This document shows, piece after piece, positions 50,607-63,579 of a stretch of 64,000 nucleotides of DNA. The DNA comes from Silene conica (Eukaryota > Streptophyta > Magnoliopsida > Caryophyllales > Caryophyllaceae), in contig CM055314.2 of assembly GCA_029255685.2 (NCBI GenBank), forward strand, positions 5,784,399 through 5,848,398, given 5' to 3'. The notes beneath the pieces are model-generated. The model saw nothing but the letters and a program-made list of their open reading frames with translations. It did no database searches and was not told where the DNA came from. The first letter of the stretch is position 1. The number at the start of each line of letters is the position of its first letter. The translations under genes were made by a program, and so were the position numbers.

Positions 50607-52504
50607 GTCTCTCAAATAACGTGGCTTCCTCGGTGATTCATTCCAACCGAACCACAAATCATTTAAATTTTTTTGTCAATCAAGTCGGTTTCAAATCGAA
50701 TCGATTTTAAATATCCATTACCATGCGTCCATGCATGACCATCCCCAGAGGATCATTATTAAACATTGTTTATAGGCCATGGAGGCTAGTTAGCTAATCA
50801 ATGAAGGATGATATCAGCATTATATAATGAAAGACGAAAGCCAAGCTTCCTATTTGGTTGGCTACCATTTACATCTCGGAATTTAAAACTGAAAAAGACA
50901 TGCACCCTCTCTACTTTTGAGTAAGACCAACGTACTTTTTTTTTTCCTTTTTTTAAAAATCACATAAAATGATCATTTTACGATAAATAATATTTCCTCA
51001 ATTCCAATAAATATTATACGTTTACTTTATACACATATATCAATGTTCGTTTTTTTTTTTCATATCTTTAGTTACATATTACTAAAAATTATAAAATATT
51101 GATATTTATAATATACTCGGTAAGTCAATTTAGACAAAATTTCACATGACTCACTATCTTCGATGTTTTATTAGAAGTTTTATCGGAAATTTATCATTAC
51201 ATATGAATAATGCCCAAAAACTAAAGTAACTGTATAAAAATCACATGAATAGTAACCATTTTACATAAAAGATACGTAGTACTGCTATCGTTATTTGTTA
51301 TTATAAAATAATTACTTTTGGAAATTAATTACTTTAACATCGTCGCTTTTCACGTCCAGAAACCATTTAATATCCACAAACGATGCGCAATACAATTAGA
51401 TAAAAAATGATCATTTTCCGATAAATAGTAACCATTCTAAATTAAAATGTAACCGTTATTTATTTATTATTAGAAAATGACCGCTTTTACAACATGGCCA
51501 ATTCGACTCAAAATAAGGATCGTTTATTATAAAATAGTCGGATTTTTTTACATCGCACTGTACAATTGTCGTACCCAATAATTAGTATTTTTAATATTAA
51601 ATTGGGTATATAGGATATCATGGTAACACCCACACGCATAAATCTTACAACATCATCTCTGTTTACTTTCTGATGACTGGCATTTACTACACCCCCAATC
51701 TGAATGAAGTGAGGCTCCACTTTTTCATACGGAACTGTTCATCTTTTTTCTTTTATGACAATCAAATCTACCACTAAATCCTGTCCATCACTACCAAATC
51801 TATGCTCAATTCTCATTATCATTGTGGTTTTTTTTTTTATGGAAATGCGATACTATTATGAGGTGATATCGAGTTTTGATATTATCTTTTATATACGGAA
51901 TAAAATTGATGACATTTGAAAAATATATAAAGTTAACTGAGATAGTGATATCACGATACTATCTAATAACGTCAAATTAATGTTTTTTTAAGTATAAATC
52001 ACATCTCTCGAAAACCGAGCTAGAGAAGTGAAAAACCGATTCGTACTAGTCGACATCCAAAGAGATACACAATTTGATCAATAGACCAGTAATTTACTTT
52101 ATTATGGTCGATGAGAAACAACGAAATAATTAACCGCCTATTTTTAAAAGTAAAAAGACTAATATTAATGTCTCATTGATTAGATAAAAAATTATTTCTT
52201 AAAACCTAATTAATATTGTTAATTTTTCATTATTTAGCACGGATGACGGGTCCTAAACAAAAAAAACCCCAAAAATAAATAAAATTTCCCACATAAACAC
52301 TACCCTATAATGTTAGTAGTACTCTTTAATTTATCCACACAAAACCGTTGATTAAATCACAAAAATAATTCTTTATAAAACTTAACTAATAAATCAAAAT
52401 TGTTATTTCTATAGTTTTTTTTTAAGGAAAAGTTATTTCTGTAGTTAAGAATGTACAATTGCTACTTTTTTAGTGATTATAGGCTGCTATTTTCTTGACG
52501 GTTA
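50607..52504. other. AT-rich intergenic DNA
   Basis: No gene recognised. The motif ATGATCATTTTACGATAAAT at 50971-50990 recurs slightly changed at 51406-51427 (ATGATCATTTTCCGATAAAT) with nearby AGTAACCATT words, suggesting an old repeat whose ends I could not define. Confidence 0.4.
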
Positions 52505-53492
52505 CTAGTTTAATACCCGTGTAAATTGCACGGGTTTGTTGTTTAAAAAATTATAAACAAATTATATTAATGATAGTTGCTCACTAAAAAAGTATCTATC
52601 AAGTATATTTAAGATGTACCAATAATTTGAATGCAGTATGCGAGAATTTCTAAAATATGGCAATAAGTAAAATAAATCAATAACTCCTCGGAAATTTCAA
52701 AACATAACAAAAGTAGCAAAATGCGAGAGGGGAAAAAAACATTATGTTGTTACGATGTACAATCAGAAGTATATTGTAGTATTGTACTATAACTTCTCCA
52801 AAACTTCTTTATACACCACATTCTTTGTTCTATTAGACATGCGCTTTTCATTATCACAAATCAGAATTTTCAACCCTTTTTACTCGTGGCTCTTGAAATA
52901 GCCAAATTTCTGACCCCAAAAACTACCCGAAACCCGTCTGCAAATAACCCGCTCTTTTCAACCCGACCTCAAAGATGATCATACCCGATCATAACCCGTA
53001 CATTATTTATGGTCATTGAGATCCACCAAATTCGTAACCCGGCCTGAAATATGTGTATTTATTAAAATTTTGTATTTAAAACAATAAAAGTAATACAAAA
53101 TGCAAAATTTGAATTTTAAACTTTTTGAAATAACATATGCTTATATTTATTATAAAGCAAAATTTATATAACATGATTAATTACTTAAATAATTACAATA
53201 TAAGTAATTAAGTATAGTCGGTGTTGATTGTGTATGTGTTAATCATAATTGCACGGGTTGCTATTTCTAATTTTGTTATCATAATGATTATTTTTCGTGC
53301 AAAGTCATGCTTAAAATTTCAATTTGTATTGTAATTTTAATTGCAATTAGCGGGTTTGTGCATAACGAACATTGTAATATCATGTAGTGTAAGTGACGTA
53401 GTAAGTTTAATTTGCTGACTATTCGTTGTACTATGATAAGTCATATTGTTAGTTAAGTTTGAGTTGTTACTTTGAGTTCTTACTTGTGTAAC
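52505..53492 (-). mobile_element. Helitron 3' terminus and probable body; 5' end not defined
   Basis: On the minus strand CCCGTGCAATTTACACGGG, a spacer and CTAG|T at 52505 form a canonical Helitron end. To the right, stretches such as TTTGAACCC-type GAAACCCG text (52920-53040) and ATTACTTAAATAATTACAAT resemble DNA at 63660-63850. The 5' end could not be fixed; the LINE from 53493 may have landed inside it. Confidence 0.5.
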
Positions 53493-54925
53493 TTTTTTTT
53501 TTGCCAGTAGTAAAGAAAGTCTTACAATCGAAATGCACTTGATGCCAGATCATGTGCAATCCTATTAAACCTACGCGGAATAATGAAAGATAAGCTCAAA
53601 CAGTGAAAAGAGGCGATTAAAACATTCCAGTCATCAAGAACATCCTGGATTTGGTGATCCGGATCCTCCAAACCTGCAAGCTGTAAAATAGCGCCCAGGC
53701 AGTCTGAATTGAGCTGCACGTGAGAAAAACCCCTGTCCCGAGCCCACCTCGCTGCCTCAAGCAAACCTTTTGTCTCTGCCTGGAGAGCTGACTCCGCCCT
53801 GCAAGGTTTATGATAACGACCCACTTCACCCCCGTGCTGATTATAGGCTACGAGTCCGATGGCCGCTTCAAAAGTAGCCCTCCATCCCGCATCCACCATG
53901 ATTTTCGCCATCATACACGAGTCCTTCCGACCAATAAGGAAGAGAACCTTACCATCAGCCATCTCCTTAACCTCAGACTCTAGAGAAGCCTTCCCCATCA
54001 AGTCATCTCTCAGCGTGTCCACTGCCTTTGCGCATGCTATGTTAGTCAACTCAATATCATTTATCACCGACTGATAGAGATGTGCCACAGGAAGACCACT
54101 ACCCCGGAAAACAACCTCATTACGTTGTTTCCACAGGTTCCATAGGGTAGCAACAAAAGTGCAAATCCTCCATTTCCCATCCTCCATCTTACCCAACAAG
54201 TTGATCCAATTTGCTATCCATTTTTGGACATCCAGATAATGTGCATTTTCCGTTCGTATGCCCAAAGGGGATCCAGCCCAAAAGCGCTTAGCAAAATCAC
54301 AGTCCCGGAAGATATGCTTCAAAGTTTCCACCTCCCCCTCCTCTTGACTGCATAGTCCACACCGCGTAGGACCTGCAAACTTCCTACTCTTCAATTCAGA
54401 CCCACAAGGGAGAGTATTAGTGCAAACTTTCCAAAGGAAGACTTTCCACTTGGGTGGGATTTGAAGGCACCACAACCGCCTACCCCCAAAGCTTTCCACG
54501 GCCATATTCATCCGTGCCTTATCCTTAGAACTACCCTTTCGGTCAAAGAAGTCCTTCCAAATGATACCATATCCACTCTTAACCGAGTAAATTCCATTTC
54601 TATTCAAAGGCCAAAAAACCTTGTCAAAGGAACGATAAGAAGGAATAGGCATTGCAAGGATTCTGCTACTCCATGGCTCATCAAACAGGTCCTTCACCAT
54701 CGGAACATTCCATTCTCCCTAATCAGTGGTCAGATCGGATACAGTGAGATTGTATAGGTGCGTCCAATTAGGGTCCAACCAACAATCCTTGGGGCATGGA
54801 GACCCACCATTTACCCATTTAGAAGTCCAGATATTCAACTTAGACCCTTTGCCAGGCTTCCATCCTACATGCTCCTTAATCCACTGAACTCCAAGAAAAA
54901 TGCTTTTTAGACCCCAGGAAGAGTA
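53493..54925 (-). mobile_element. LINE (non-LTR retrotransposon), 5'-truncated
   Basis: A run of ten T at 53493-53502 is the minus-strand poly(A) tail, 20 bp after the stop codon. Upstream, only the C-terminal part of ORF2 is present, so this is a typical 5'-truncated LINE insertion. A possible short duplication (GTAAC) borders both sides but is too short to rely on. Confidence 0.85.
53522..54910 (-). pseudogene. LINE ORF2 C-terminus: zinc-binding domain and RNase H
   Basis: The open part (54700-53522, 392 aa) has a zf-RVT domain (WCLQIPPKWKVFLWK, CGLCSQEEGEVETLKHIFRD, CDFAKRFW), then a plant LINE-type RNase H with its acidic residues in VDAGWRA, ALQAETKG, LNSDCLG and RIAHDLASS. The frame reads on upstream to about 54910 (GWKPGKGSKLNIW, WVNGGSPCP) but with a TAG at 54719-54721. 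Reverse transcriptase and endonuclease domains are absent. Such RNase H frames are often misannotated as host genes. Confidence 0.9.
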
Positions 54926-55310
54926 ACTTCAAAGAAAAAAAATTGACTTATAAAATGAACTAAATTATATGGATGAAAATGAACACAAAATGATTGAGAT
55001 AGTCGGAATAATTGCGTAAAATAAGATATGGTTAAGATAACTAAGAATAAGATTGGAGAAATTAATATATACGATTATTGCAGTTGTGTAGTTGTGCTAT
55101 GGCATTAGGTACATTTCAACATTGAGTTATCATATGCACAATTAAAGGTTATACTATATTATATAATCGTATAATATACTTATTATAAATAAACATTCAT
55201 GAAATATGAGACAAATCTTGAAATAATAGTGACCCACTCATTTATATAAATATATGTATGTACATTATTCATGTTTCAATTTATGAATATATCACCGCTA
55301 GATCCCTCAA
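54926..55310. other. AT-rich spacer, nothing recognised
   Basis: This spacer lies between the LINE and the hAT/CACTA nest. No coding sequence or repeat with ends was found. Confidence 0.4.
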
Positions 55311-55815
55311 CACTTGACTAGGGATGGCAATGGATCCTGGATCCGGTCCAGATCCGTAAGACCCGACCCTGATGGACCGGATCTGAATCCTATTTTTTCA
55401 GACCCGTTGGATCCGGGTCGGATCTGGATCCACTATTTTTAAAACGGATCTGGATCTGGATCCTCCTACGCAGACCATGAAGGATCCAGATCCGTTTCTA
55501 GACCCGTTTTCATAGTAAAAACATGAAGTTTTACGTCTTAGTTATTTTGTTTCTTGATTTGTATTTGGATTACTTGGTCATAACAATTACTACTTGTAAT
55601 ATTTGGTTGAAAATAATTGTCACGCTACTAGCTACTTCTCTTTTTTATTGTATTTTGAAAACAGGATATCAATAGTGTTATTACTCATGAGTTTTTTTTT
55701 GGTTTTTTATTAAGTGGGGGCTAGAAATTTGGACCCGTAATGGACCCGGATCCGACCCGAATCCGTTGGATTTGGATCTGGATCCACTACAAAAAAAACG
55801 CGGTGTTCTGACCGA

Positions 55816-56215
55816 AAAAATCCGTCAGAAAAGGGGAAATCCGTCAGGAAATTCGCGTTTCTGACGGATAATCCGTCAGAAATTTCCGTCCCGAATATTG
55901 GTCACGAAAATCAAGTTTGTGACGAATTATCCGTCAGAAAACTGATTGTGACGGACTTCTGACGGTCTACCCGTAGAAGAAAAAATTCCAGGTCAAATTT
56001 TTGTTGACTTTTAGTGACGGATAATCCGTCAGTAATTTCTCATTTGTGACGGATAATGCGTCAGGAAATGGTCATTTGTGACGGATAATGCGTCAGGAAT
56101 TTTATTCATTTGTGACGGATAATCCGTCGGAAATGTGGTCAACTGTTGACTTTTGTGACGGATTATCCGTCAGGAATTTGGTCAAATTTTGACTTTTTTT
56201 GACGGATTATCCGTC
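55816..56215. repeat. CACTA subterminal repeats, left (3') end
   Basis: About ten copies of ATCCGTCAG / CTGACGGAT occur, many as near-palindromes GTGACGGATAATCCGTCAG; variants have ATGCGTCAG. In En/Spm the matching subterminal motifs bind the element's own protein; that role here is inferred. Confidence 0.85.
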
Positions 56216-56504
56216 AGAATTTAAAGCAGTATAGGCTGAAAACAGCTGCTTGCTGTCCAGCCCAATGCGATTGCATTGTTCATATTTACAACCTCCAAAT
56301 CACCAAATCCTGCAAAACATTCATCATCCGCCAAACGGAGATTTATATTTCCAAGTCGACCGCTAAGCGGGAACCAACAACAAAGAAAAACCATGGGTAA
56401 GAAATTGAATTACATAAAATAGTCTTCATAAATTCATACACTAACATAAAATACGTTCTAAAGTTAATAAGTCATAATCTCAGTTTGCATTTGACTAAAC
56501 TATC

Positions 56505-57989
56505 CTAAGTGGTTGGAGGATCAACTGACATGTTATTACATCCAAAGCCATGAGGATCGTCCGAGAAGTCATCACGTCGGTGATGATTTGGCATACTTGA
56601 GCATGACTGAGTGGAAAAGAAAGTCTGCATATCACTCCAAGCTTTTTTCATTTCCGCCATTTCCTCTTGAATTTGTTTTTGAGTTGCTTCAGTGCTTTCA
56701 ATTTTTTCTTTGAGACGCAGATTCTCAGTTTGCATTTGACTAAACATGCTTGGTCGATAAGAACAAGATCGACGATCTCCTCTTTTGTCCCTAGGATTCT
56801 CATACCATACCTCTTCACCCAATGGACCGATCCCAAAAAAACCTCCTTTTTTGTCAAACCCTCCAACAGCTTCGTGGTAGGTCTGAATCTCATCCCGAGG
56901 CTCTCCGGTTGGCGTTGGTTGAGCCAAAAGTTCATTGTAAGCAGTCTGAAAAATATACTTATAAGTAAAATATATTGTAAAATTATCATTTTAATATGAA
57001 AAATATACAATAAGTTGCTCGATTAGAAATACTTACGTCTGTCCGAGCAGCTCTAGGGTTAATCCACTCCCCCTTCTTGTTTTTCTTCGTCTTCTCAAAC
57101 ACCTTGTACGGTGTAGCCGACTCGCCCTTTAAAAAGCAAAGAAAACTCATATGTTAATGATATCCGACAATAAAATATTAATTAACCAAATTTAATATTT
57201 TAAAAATTTATGAAATACTTGCCATTTCTTTGAAAATATCAGAGCAACTCTTGCGGCCTAGAGTGTGGGTGCCCAACGCTTTCCCGTCCTTAGCACCAGA
57301 CCTTCTGTTTGCCTTGTTTATGTCTGATTTTTTTTTAAATTCAGGATTGTTCTCGTACCTTGCGTCCAACTTCTCCTTCCAACTATCGGGCACCCAATCC
57401 GACTTCTTCTTTCCGTATTTGACACCATTCACCATGTGAGTAATCAATCTCGTGACCCTCCTCTTCCACTCAGGATAAGGGTCATACCGAGAATCAATGG
57501 ACCTCACATGAGTCTGCCATAAAATAAAATGTTATTAGAAATAGAAAATATTAGTTTAATTTCAAAAACTAATGTGGCTTGTTTATTTTTACATTACCTT
57601 AAAGTAGATCCACATCTTTTCTCGTTGCGCATAACTCGCTTCAGTCCAGTTGGTGAAGTACTCATCGGTAAGATTTTGAGTGAACGAGGCAACCACGTAT
57701 CTCTTTACAATCTTGTCATTCCACCTGATTTAAAACAAACACATATGTATAAATATGAATATTATAAATTTGAAGGATATATTTTTCATTAATGGAGGAT
57801 AAAAAAAAATACTTACCAACAACCGTTAACTACCGAAGGATCAGAAGTGAGTATAATCGGTGGATTTCGGTGGGGCACACTGTCACCGGTCAAATGAAGG
57901 TCATCATCATTCTCCTCCACTTCTTCGTTCTCATTTTGAGAACGCCTACCTGATCCACTCCCCAATATCTTTCGTATAAATCTCGACAT
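56505..57989 (-). CDS. CACTA-associated protein, Ptta/En/Spm plant transposase family (PF03004)
   Basis: Five exons join in phase: 57989-57817, 57724-57598, 57513-57223, 57126-57037 and 56945-56505, giving 373 aa. The middle contains the family core: FTNWTEASYAQREKMWIYFK, then GKKKSDWVPDSWKEKLDARY, NKANRRSGAKDGKALGTHTL and KSCSDIFKEM. The C-terminal third has GIGPLGEEVWYE and a Glu/Lys-rich coiled-coil-like stretch (LRLKEKIESTEATQKQIQEE). Intron 3 uses a GC donor (ATG|GCAAGT). It lies downstream of the TNP2 gene, as in other CACTA elements, and may be the TNP1-like DNA-binding partner recognising the subterminal repeats. Confidence 0.85.
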
Positions 57990-58174
57990 TTACCTGCTTC
58001 AAATAAAGTTAACAATACAAATAAACACTAGCAATAATAAATGTTAACCCATGAAAAATAAAACAAAGTTTTCATACATTTCTTATGAATGTATAACCAA
58101 AGGATAAATAAAACATGTCTTACAAATGTATGCTCAAAAGATAAATAAACAATTACAAGTACTCCCTATCACCC

Positions 58175-61100
58175 CTAACTATCACTATCACTAGAAATTA
58201 AAAAAGTTTCATCATCCGAAAATAGAATTCCAACTTCTTCTTCTTCCTCCTCATTTATCTCAATTGTGGTGTTTTGAACTAAATCTCTATCCTCTTCTTC
58301 CGCGACATTCCCGTCATATTCATCTTCACCTATTTCACCTATTTCATCTGCAACCACTTGATACTCATCTTCAGTATCTGTCTCTTCTACCAAAATTGAT
58401 GAAATTGAATGATCATTGAGAACCACATCTTCTTGGAATTCAATTTCGTCAATAGGAGCATCAACATGTGATCGTGCCTTGATTTTAAAAACCGCAGACC
58501 ATTGATCACCTTTCTTAGTGGTTGGATAGCTAGCATAACAAACTTGATCGACTTGAAAAGCTGCCACAAATGGGTTATGTCCTTTGAGTTTTCTTTTCTC
58601 ATTCACATCTACAAGTCCATATATCTTATGGATACTAAGTCCTTGTGGGGAGTTATCAAACCAATCACATTTAAACAATATCACTTTATAAACCTTGTGC
58701 TCGGTATAATAGGCAAGTTCAACTACTTCATTTAGAGTTCCATAATAATCCAACCCATCTGTAGAATTCACACAAACCCCATTGCTTATGGTAGCTTTGG
58801 AAACATCAACTCCCTCCTTAAAAGCTCGAAATTTATAACCGTTGATAGAATATCGTCTCCATGTCTTCACCATGGTACAAGGACCTAATGATAGACCTAA
58901 TACTAAAGGATCCTTCCATCTATTAGCCTACCAATAAAACAATATATATGTTAATTAAGATGTTTAATTATAGATTCTTTCAAATTGGTTGCTTATTTTA
59001 AAAGAAAATGTATTACTTACTTCATTTCGTAACCATTTCGGAAAACGTTTCTCATGTTTCGTCCAAACATCTTCAGAAGAAGTAACATCAGGAAATGATA
59101 ATTTGATATATTCCTCAAACTCCCTATATGTAAAACATATATAATAATTAACTATTAACTAAAATTATACCTTAATGTAATTATTAAAATAATGTATGTA
59201 GAAGTGACAAAATAATGATTAACTTACTTTTCATAGGACTCCAAAAAGTTTCCACAGTTCCTTAGCACATAAAAATGAGCGTCTTCATACTCTTTCTCGT
59301 TCAAGTACCTCTCTTTACATTTCCCGGTTGTAGTTCCCATGTCATCATTGAATAACTCAGGTAATTTTGAAGTGAGCTGGTCATCGAAATTCACACCAAT
59401 GTCTAAGTCTTTCGCTTTTGTATCAATGTGATTTTCGAAATACATCGAACAAAAATTCGAAATTTCCTCTAATAAATAAGCGTTGCATATGGAACCCTCC
59501 ACCCGAGCTTTATTGCCAATCTTTTTTTTTATATGATTAAGAAATCTCTCAAATGGATACATCCATCGATATTGAACTGGTCCTCCAACCTTCGCCTCAT
59601 AAGGCAAATGCACAGGTAGATGCTCCATGGAATTGAAGAAAGACGGAGGAAATATCTTCTCTAACTTGCATATTATCTCTGCAATGTTTGATTCTAGACG
59701 TTCCATAGAATCAACCTTAATCGTAGAGGTACACAAGTCTCTAAAAAATTGACTTAACTCAGTTATTGCATTCCAAGGACCCGTCGGGAGCAAATGTTTT
59801 AAGGCAACAGGAAGTAACCGTTGCATAAAGACATGGCAATCATGACTTTTCATGGAATGCAACACCATACTTTTATGATCAACACACCGACTCAAATCCG
59901 AAGCATAACCATCCGGGAATTTCAATTTGGCAACCCACTCACATACAGCTTTTTTCTCCGCGGCGTTTAAAACAAACCTAGATGATGGGGGCCGTACAAA
60001 GCAATGCTCTTTAAAGTCAGCTTTACCATTAACTCCGAACTTAGTTTTATTTGGTTCATTCATCACCGTACTGATAAGATGTTCAAAAATGTTTTTCTCA
60101 ATGTGCATAACATCTAAGTTGTGTCGAATCAACAAAGTTTTCCAATAAGGAAGTTGCCAAAATATGCTTTGTTTCCACCATCCTTCATTCTTGTCTTTTA
60201 ATTTTTTCAATTCTTGATCAGAAGCATCAACAATTCTTGGCATATCCTTTACCGCATCCCACACTTCTTCACCAGTTAATCTCGATGCGGCAATGCGATC
60301 TTCAGTTTTCCTAATCTTCAGAAAATGCTTGCAGTTGTTGCGAAAAGGATGATCAGGTTTCAAAAACACACGGTGACAATCGAACCAACTAACTTTCTTG
60401 CTATGTTTAAGCCAAAAGGAGTTATGATCCTTGTCTTGACAATAAGGACAAGCATGGTATCCAGACGTGGACCAACCGGAAAGCATGCCATATGCCGGAA
60501 AATCATTGATAGTCCAAATTAATGCAGCTTTCAGTTGAAAATTTTGTTTCTTATAAACATCGTAAGTGTGCACACCCGTTTCCCAAAGTTCTTTCAACTC
60601 TTTGATCAACGGTTGAAGGTACACATCTAGATTTGTCTTGGGGTTCTTAGGACCTGGAACGATCAATGATAGAAACATAAATTGTCTCTTCATGCATAAC
60701 CAGGGAGGTAAATTATACGGAGTGACAATCACAGGCCAACATGAATATTTTTTCCCAAATTGGCCGCCATGTGGGGAAAATCCATCCGTACACAAACCCA
60801 ACCGAACGTTACGAGGCTCACTTGCAAATTCTGGATGCTCTCGATCAAAATGTTTCCACGCTTCTCCATCACTTGGATGTGCCATTGTCCCTTTTTCTCT
60901 TAATCGTGAATTTCTATGGTGCCAACTCATCTCACCTGCTATGCTCTTGGTTGCATATAATCGTTGTAACCTTGGTGCAAGCGGGAAATAAATTAAGGGG
61001 TTATTCGGAATTCGCCTCCCATTACTTGAATTATTGTTACCTTTGTACCGAAATGCATTACACTTTGTACATTGCTCGAGATTGACATTTTCCTCCCAAA

Positions 61101-61797
61101 AAAGCATACATCCAGTAGGACATGCATCGATTTTCTCATGTGGTAGTTGTAGTCCCTTAAGAACACTCTTAACCTCATTGAAATTGCGTAACATGTCATT
61201 TTTTGTTGGAATCATGTCACCAACAAACGACATAAACCCATTCGTGCATCGAAGGGATAAGTTGTTCTCACATTTGAGTGCTATCAACCTAGCAGCGGCT
61301 TGCAATAAACTTATTTTGCTTCCCTCATACACTGGTTGTTCGGCTTTTTCTAACAATTTATAGAAGGAAGAAACTTGAGGATTTGGGGTTTCATGACGCA
61401 CTTCCTCATCACTAAGGTCATCAGGATTGAGTCGATCCTCCATTATTTGTTCAATATTATCACGTAATGCATTTTCCACGAGCTCCCTATAAGGATTATC
61501 ACTAACTACAGTACTACTGCTACTTTCTCCGGTTGGCATTTCCTCACCATGATACGTCCAAACATAATAACATGGGGCAAAACCATTCGACCAAAGATGC
61601 AGTTGAACATCCTTAATCCTTTTAAAAGCTCTGTTATTACATTTCTTACAGGGACACCTCATTTCACCTAAATTCTTATACACACTACTTTGTGCAGCGA
61701 ATTCAAGAAACTCTTTTACCCCATTTGCAAATTCAAGCTTAGGTTTCTTTTTCTCATCTAATCTTTCATACATCCACTGTCGTTCTAATCTTTTCAT
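58175..61797 (-). CDS. TNP2-type CACTA transposase
   Basis: Three exons join in phase: 61797-59228, 59123-59021 and 58927-58175, giving 1,141 aa without a stop. Domains in order: an N-terminal transposase-associated domain (RQWMYERLDE, then CPCKKCNNRAF, VQLHLWSNGFAPCYYVWTYH); the tnp2 catalytic region (LPHEKIDACPTGCMLFW, LGLCTDGFSPHGGQFGKKYS, TINDFPAYGMLSGWSTSGYH with ACPYCQDK, and LLIRHNLDVMHIEKNIFEHL); DUF4218 (LPTGPWNAITELSQFFRDLC, FERFLNHIKKKIGNKARVEG); and DUF4216 (VILFKCDWFDNSPQGLSIHK, NPFVAAFQVDQVCY). The acidic C-terminus (EDTDEDEYQ-type, EEEEEEVGIL) ends the protein. It cuts and moves the element by binding the CACTA ends. The intact length suggests activity now or recently. Confidence 0.95.
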
Positions 61798-62980
61798 CTT
61801 ATTATGTATCTACATTCAAATAATCAATCAATTGACAATTATTAATTAACTATCACATATAATACACAAAAAAACAATATCATCAATGAATATATAATTA
61901 TTGTCAAAAAATCAAATAGTCTTTGAATTAGGTCCTTATCACTCCAACCTAAACCCATCAATGTACATTTCAAGTCATTAGCAAACACGCACTTGTTATT
62001 TATTAATGGGGAAAAAATTCGGCAGCAATTCCCCTTTATTCTCCAAATACAAAATATGGATTATATTATTAGTCCATATATGTATTCAGAGAATATTAAA
62101 GGAATCGTCACCGAATTTGTACCCTCATTAAAAAAATAACAAGTATCTGTTTGCTACCTAAATGACTTGAAACGTACAAAGACAGTCCCAAAATGGGGAC
62201 TATTCAAAAATTACTCCTAATAAGTAATTTTTGAACGGGTACTAGGTCAATATTTAACAATTCAGAATTATCAATAACTAACAATTAACAACAATTAACA
62301 ATTATCTACAATTAACAACTAAAAATTATCGTTGATCAACAACAACAATTAACAAATAATAATTCAAAATTAACAACTAATAATTATCACCAACAACAAC
62401 AACAATTAAGAAGTAACAACACTAACAACAACAAATTATTAGCAACTATCCTAAGTCAATTTTTCTATCTAACAGGCTACTATCCTAGGTCAGTTTTTCT
62501 ATCTAATTGGCATTATCCTAAATCAAAATTTCTAACTAATTATCTATTAACCTAAATAAGTTACACTAATTACTTTCTAAACTAACACATTCTTAAATAA
62601 ATAATTAAGTAATAAACATAAACAATTACCTAATAAATTTTGCAAAGCAGTGTTGGCGCGGGGTTGTGACGGTGGTGGAGGTTGTCACGGTGGTGGTGGT
62701 TGTCACACTACAATGTACAAATAAATCAATTATGAATTGAAATAAATCGAAAAGAAAACTGTAAAATTAATGAAAAAAACATAAAAACATTACCTATTAG
62801 CAAGATGGAGTTAGTAGGGTGTTGGTGGTTGTCACGGTGGTAGGATTGGTGGGGGTAGAAATCGGATTTTGGGAGGGTTGGTGGTTGTCGAAGGGTTTTG
62901 GGGTTAAAAAAAAAGAACGAAAGTGAATGCGTGAGAGGCTGCTGTATCTTTTTTTTAAAAACAATCCTGACGGATAAGCC
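61798..62980. other. CACTA 5' leader region
   Basis: No coding exon was recognised upstream of the TNP2 start. It contains an AACAACAATTAACAA-rich stretch (62265-62450) and GGTGGTGGTTGTCAC repeats (62670-62700, 62820-62890). The promoter and a leader intron of the transposase gene probably lie here. Confidence 0.45.
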
Positions 62981-63435
62981 GTCAGGAATACCAAAAACCG
63001 AATTTGTGACGGATAGGGCGTCAGGACCGCTTTTTATTTTTTGTAAATAAAAGAAAAAGTATTGAATGCAGGAGTAGTTGGAAACAGGAAAAGCGAAAAA
63101 AAAAAAACTGACGGATAAGGCGTCACTAAATGGTAACGTGGCATTTCTGACGGATAATCCGTCAGAGACTTGTACTACTTTTTCAGATGTGTCAGCCTTT
63201 TGTCAGTAGCTTTCCTGACGGGGAATCCGTCACTAACATTTACTGACGCACTATCCGTCAGAACATCCAACCAAAATTTCGCGCCTTCCCATTTTGTTTT
63301 CGCGGTCTGCTATTTTAACGAATTTGTGACGTTTTATCCGTCAAAACAAATTAATGACGGATATTCCGTCAGAAATTTGTCAGTACACCGAGACAACTGA
63401 CGGACTGTATAATCCGTCAGTATTTCGGTCAGAAC
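62965..63435. repeat. CACTA subterminal repeats, right (5') end
   Basis: About ten GACGGATAA(T/G)CCGTCA-type motifs, in both orientations, mirror those at the other end. Examples are CTGACGGATAATCCGTCAG near 63148 and ATGACGGATATTCCGTCAG near 63354. Confidence 0.85.
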
Positions 63436-63579
63436 ACCGCGTTTTTTTTGTAGTGATCTCACATATTTGGACCCGTTCGATCTGGATCGGATCTGGATCC
63501 AGGATATACAATACGAATCTGGATCTGGATCCTACTGGACCCGGTCCAGATCCGGCCCGTTGTCATCCCTACACTTGAC

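Larger units (their letters stand above)
55785..63455 (-). mobile_element. CACTA (En/Spm) transposon, complete, 7,671 bp
   Basis: The terminal inverted repeats start CACTACAAAAAAAACGCGGT and are identical for 33 bp; the 3-bp target duplication ATC is exact (55782-55784, 63456-63458). Subterminal regions are packed with TGACGGATAATCCGTCA-type motifs. Two multi-exon genes on the minus strand encode the usual CACTA pair, a TNP2-type transposase and a Ptta/En/Spm protein, both with open reading frames. It appears structurally competent. Confidence 0.95.
55319..63571. mobile_element. hAT-like non-autonomous element D, split by a CACTA element
   Basis: The ends TAGGGATGGCAATGGATCC and GGCCCGTTGTCATCCCTA are inverted repeats with a perfect 8-bp target duplication CACTTGAC (55311-55318, 63572-63579). 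Removing the CACTA element (7,671 bp plus 3-bp duplication) leaves 579 bp, close to elements A-C. The arms are made of GGATCCGGATCTGGATCC words. Confidence 0.92.

Noticed and set aside
53522..54700. 392-aa RNase H protein as a host gene
   Set aside because: Domain order (zf-RVT then RNase H), poly(A) tail after the stop, and upstream LINE reading frame with a stop codon show it is a truncated LINE.
55816..56215. CRISPR-like array of GACGGATAATCCGTCA repeats
   Set aside because: Spacing is irregular, orientation mixed, and a mirror set occurs at the other end of a CACTA element in plant DNA; these are transposase-binding-type subterminal repeats.
59927..61363. Plus-strand open frames of 65-117 aa
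   Set aside because: They are antisense shadows of the TNP2 transposase exon.
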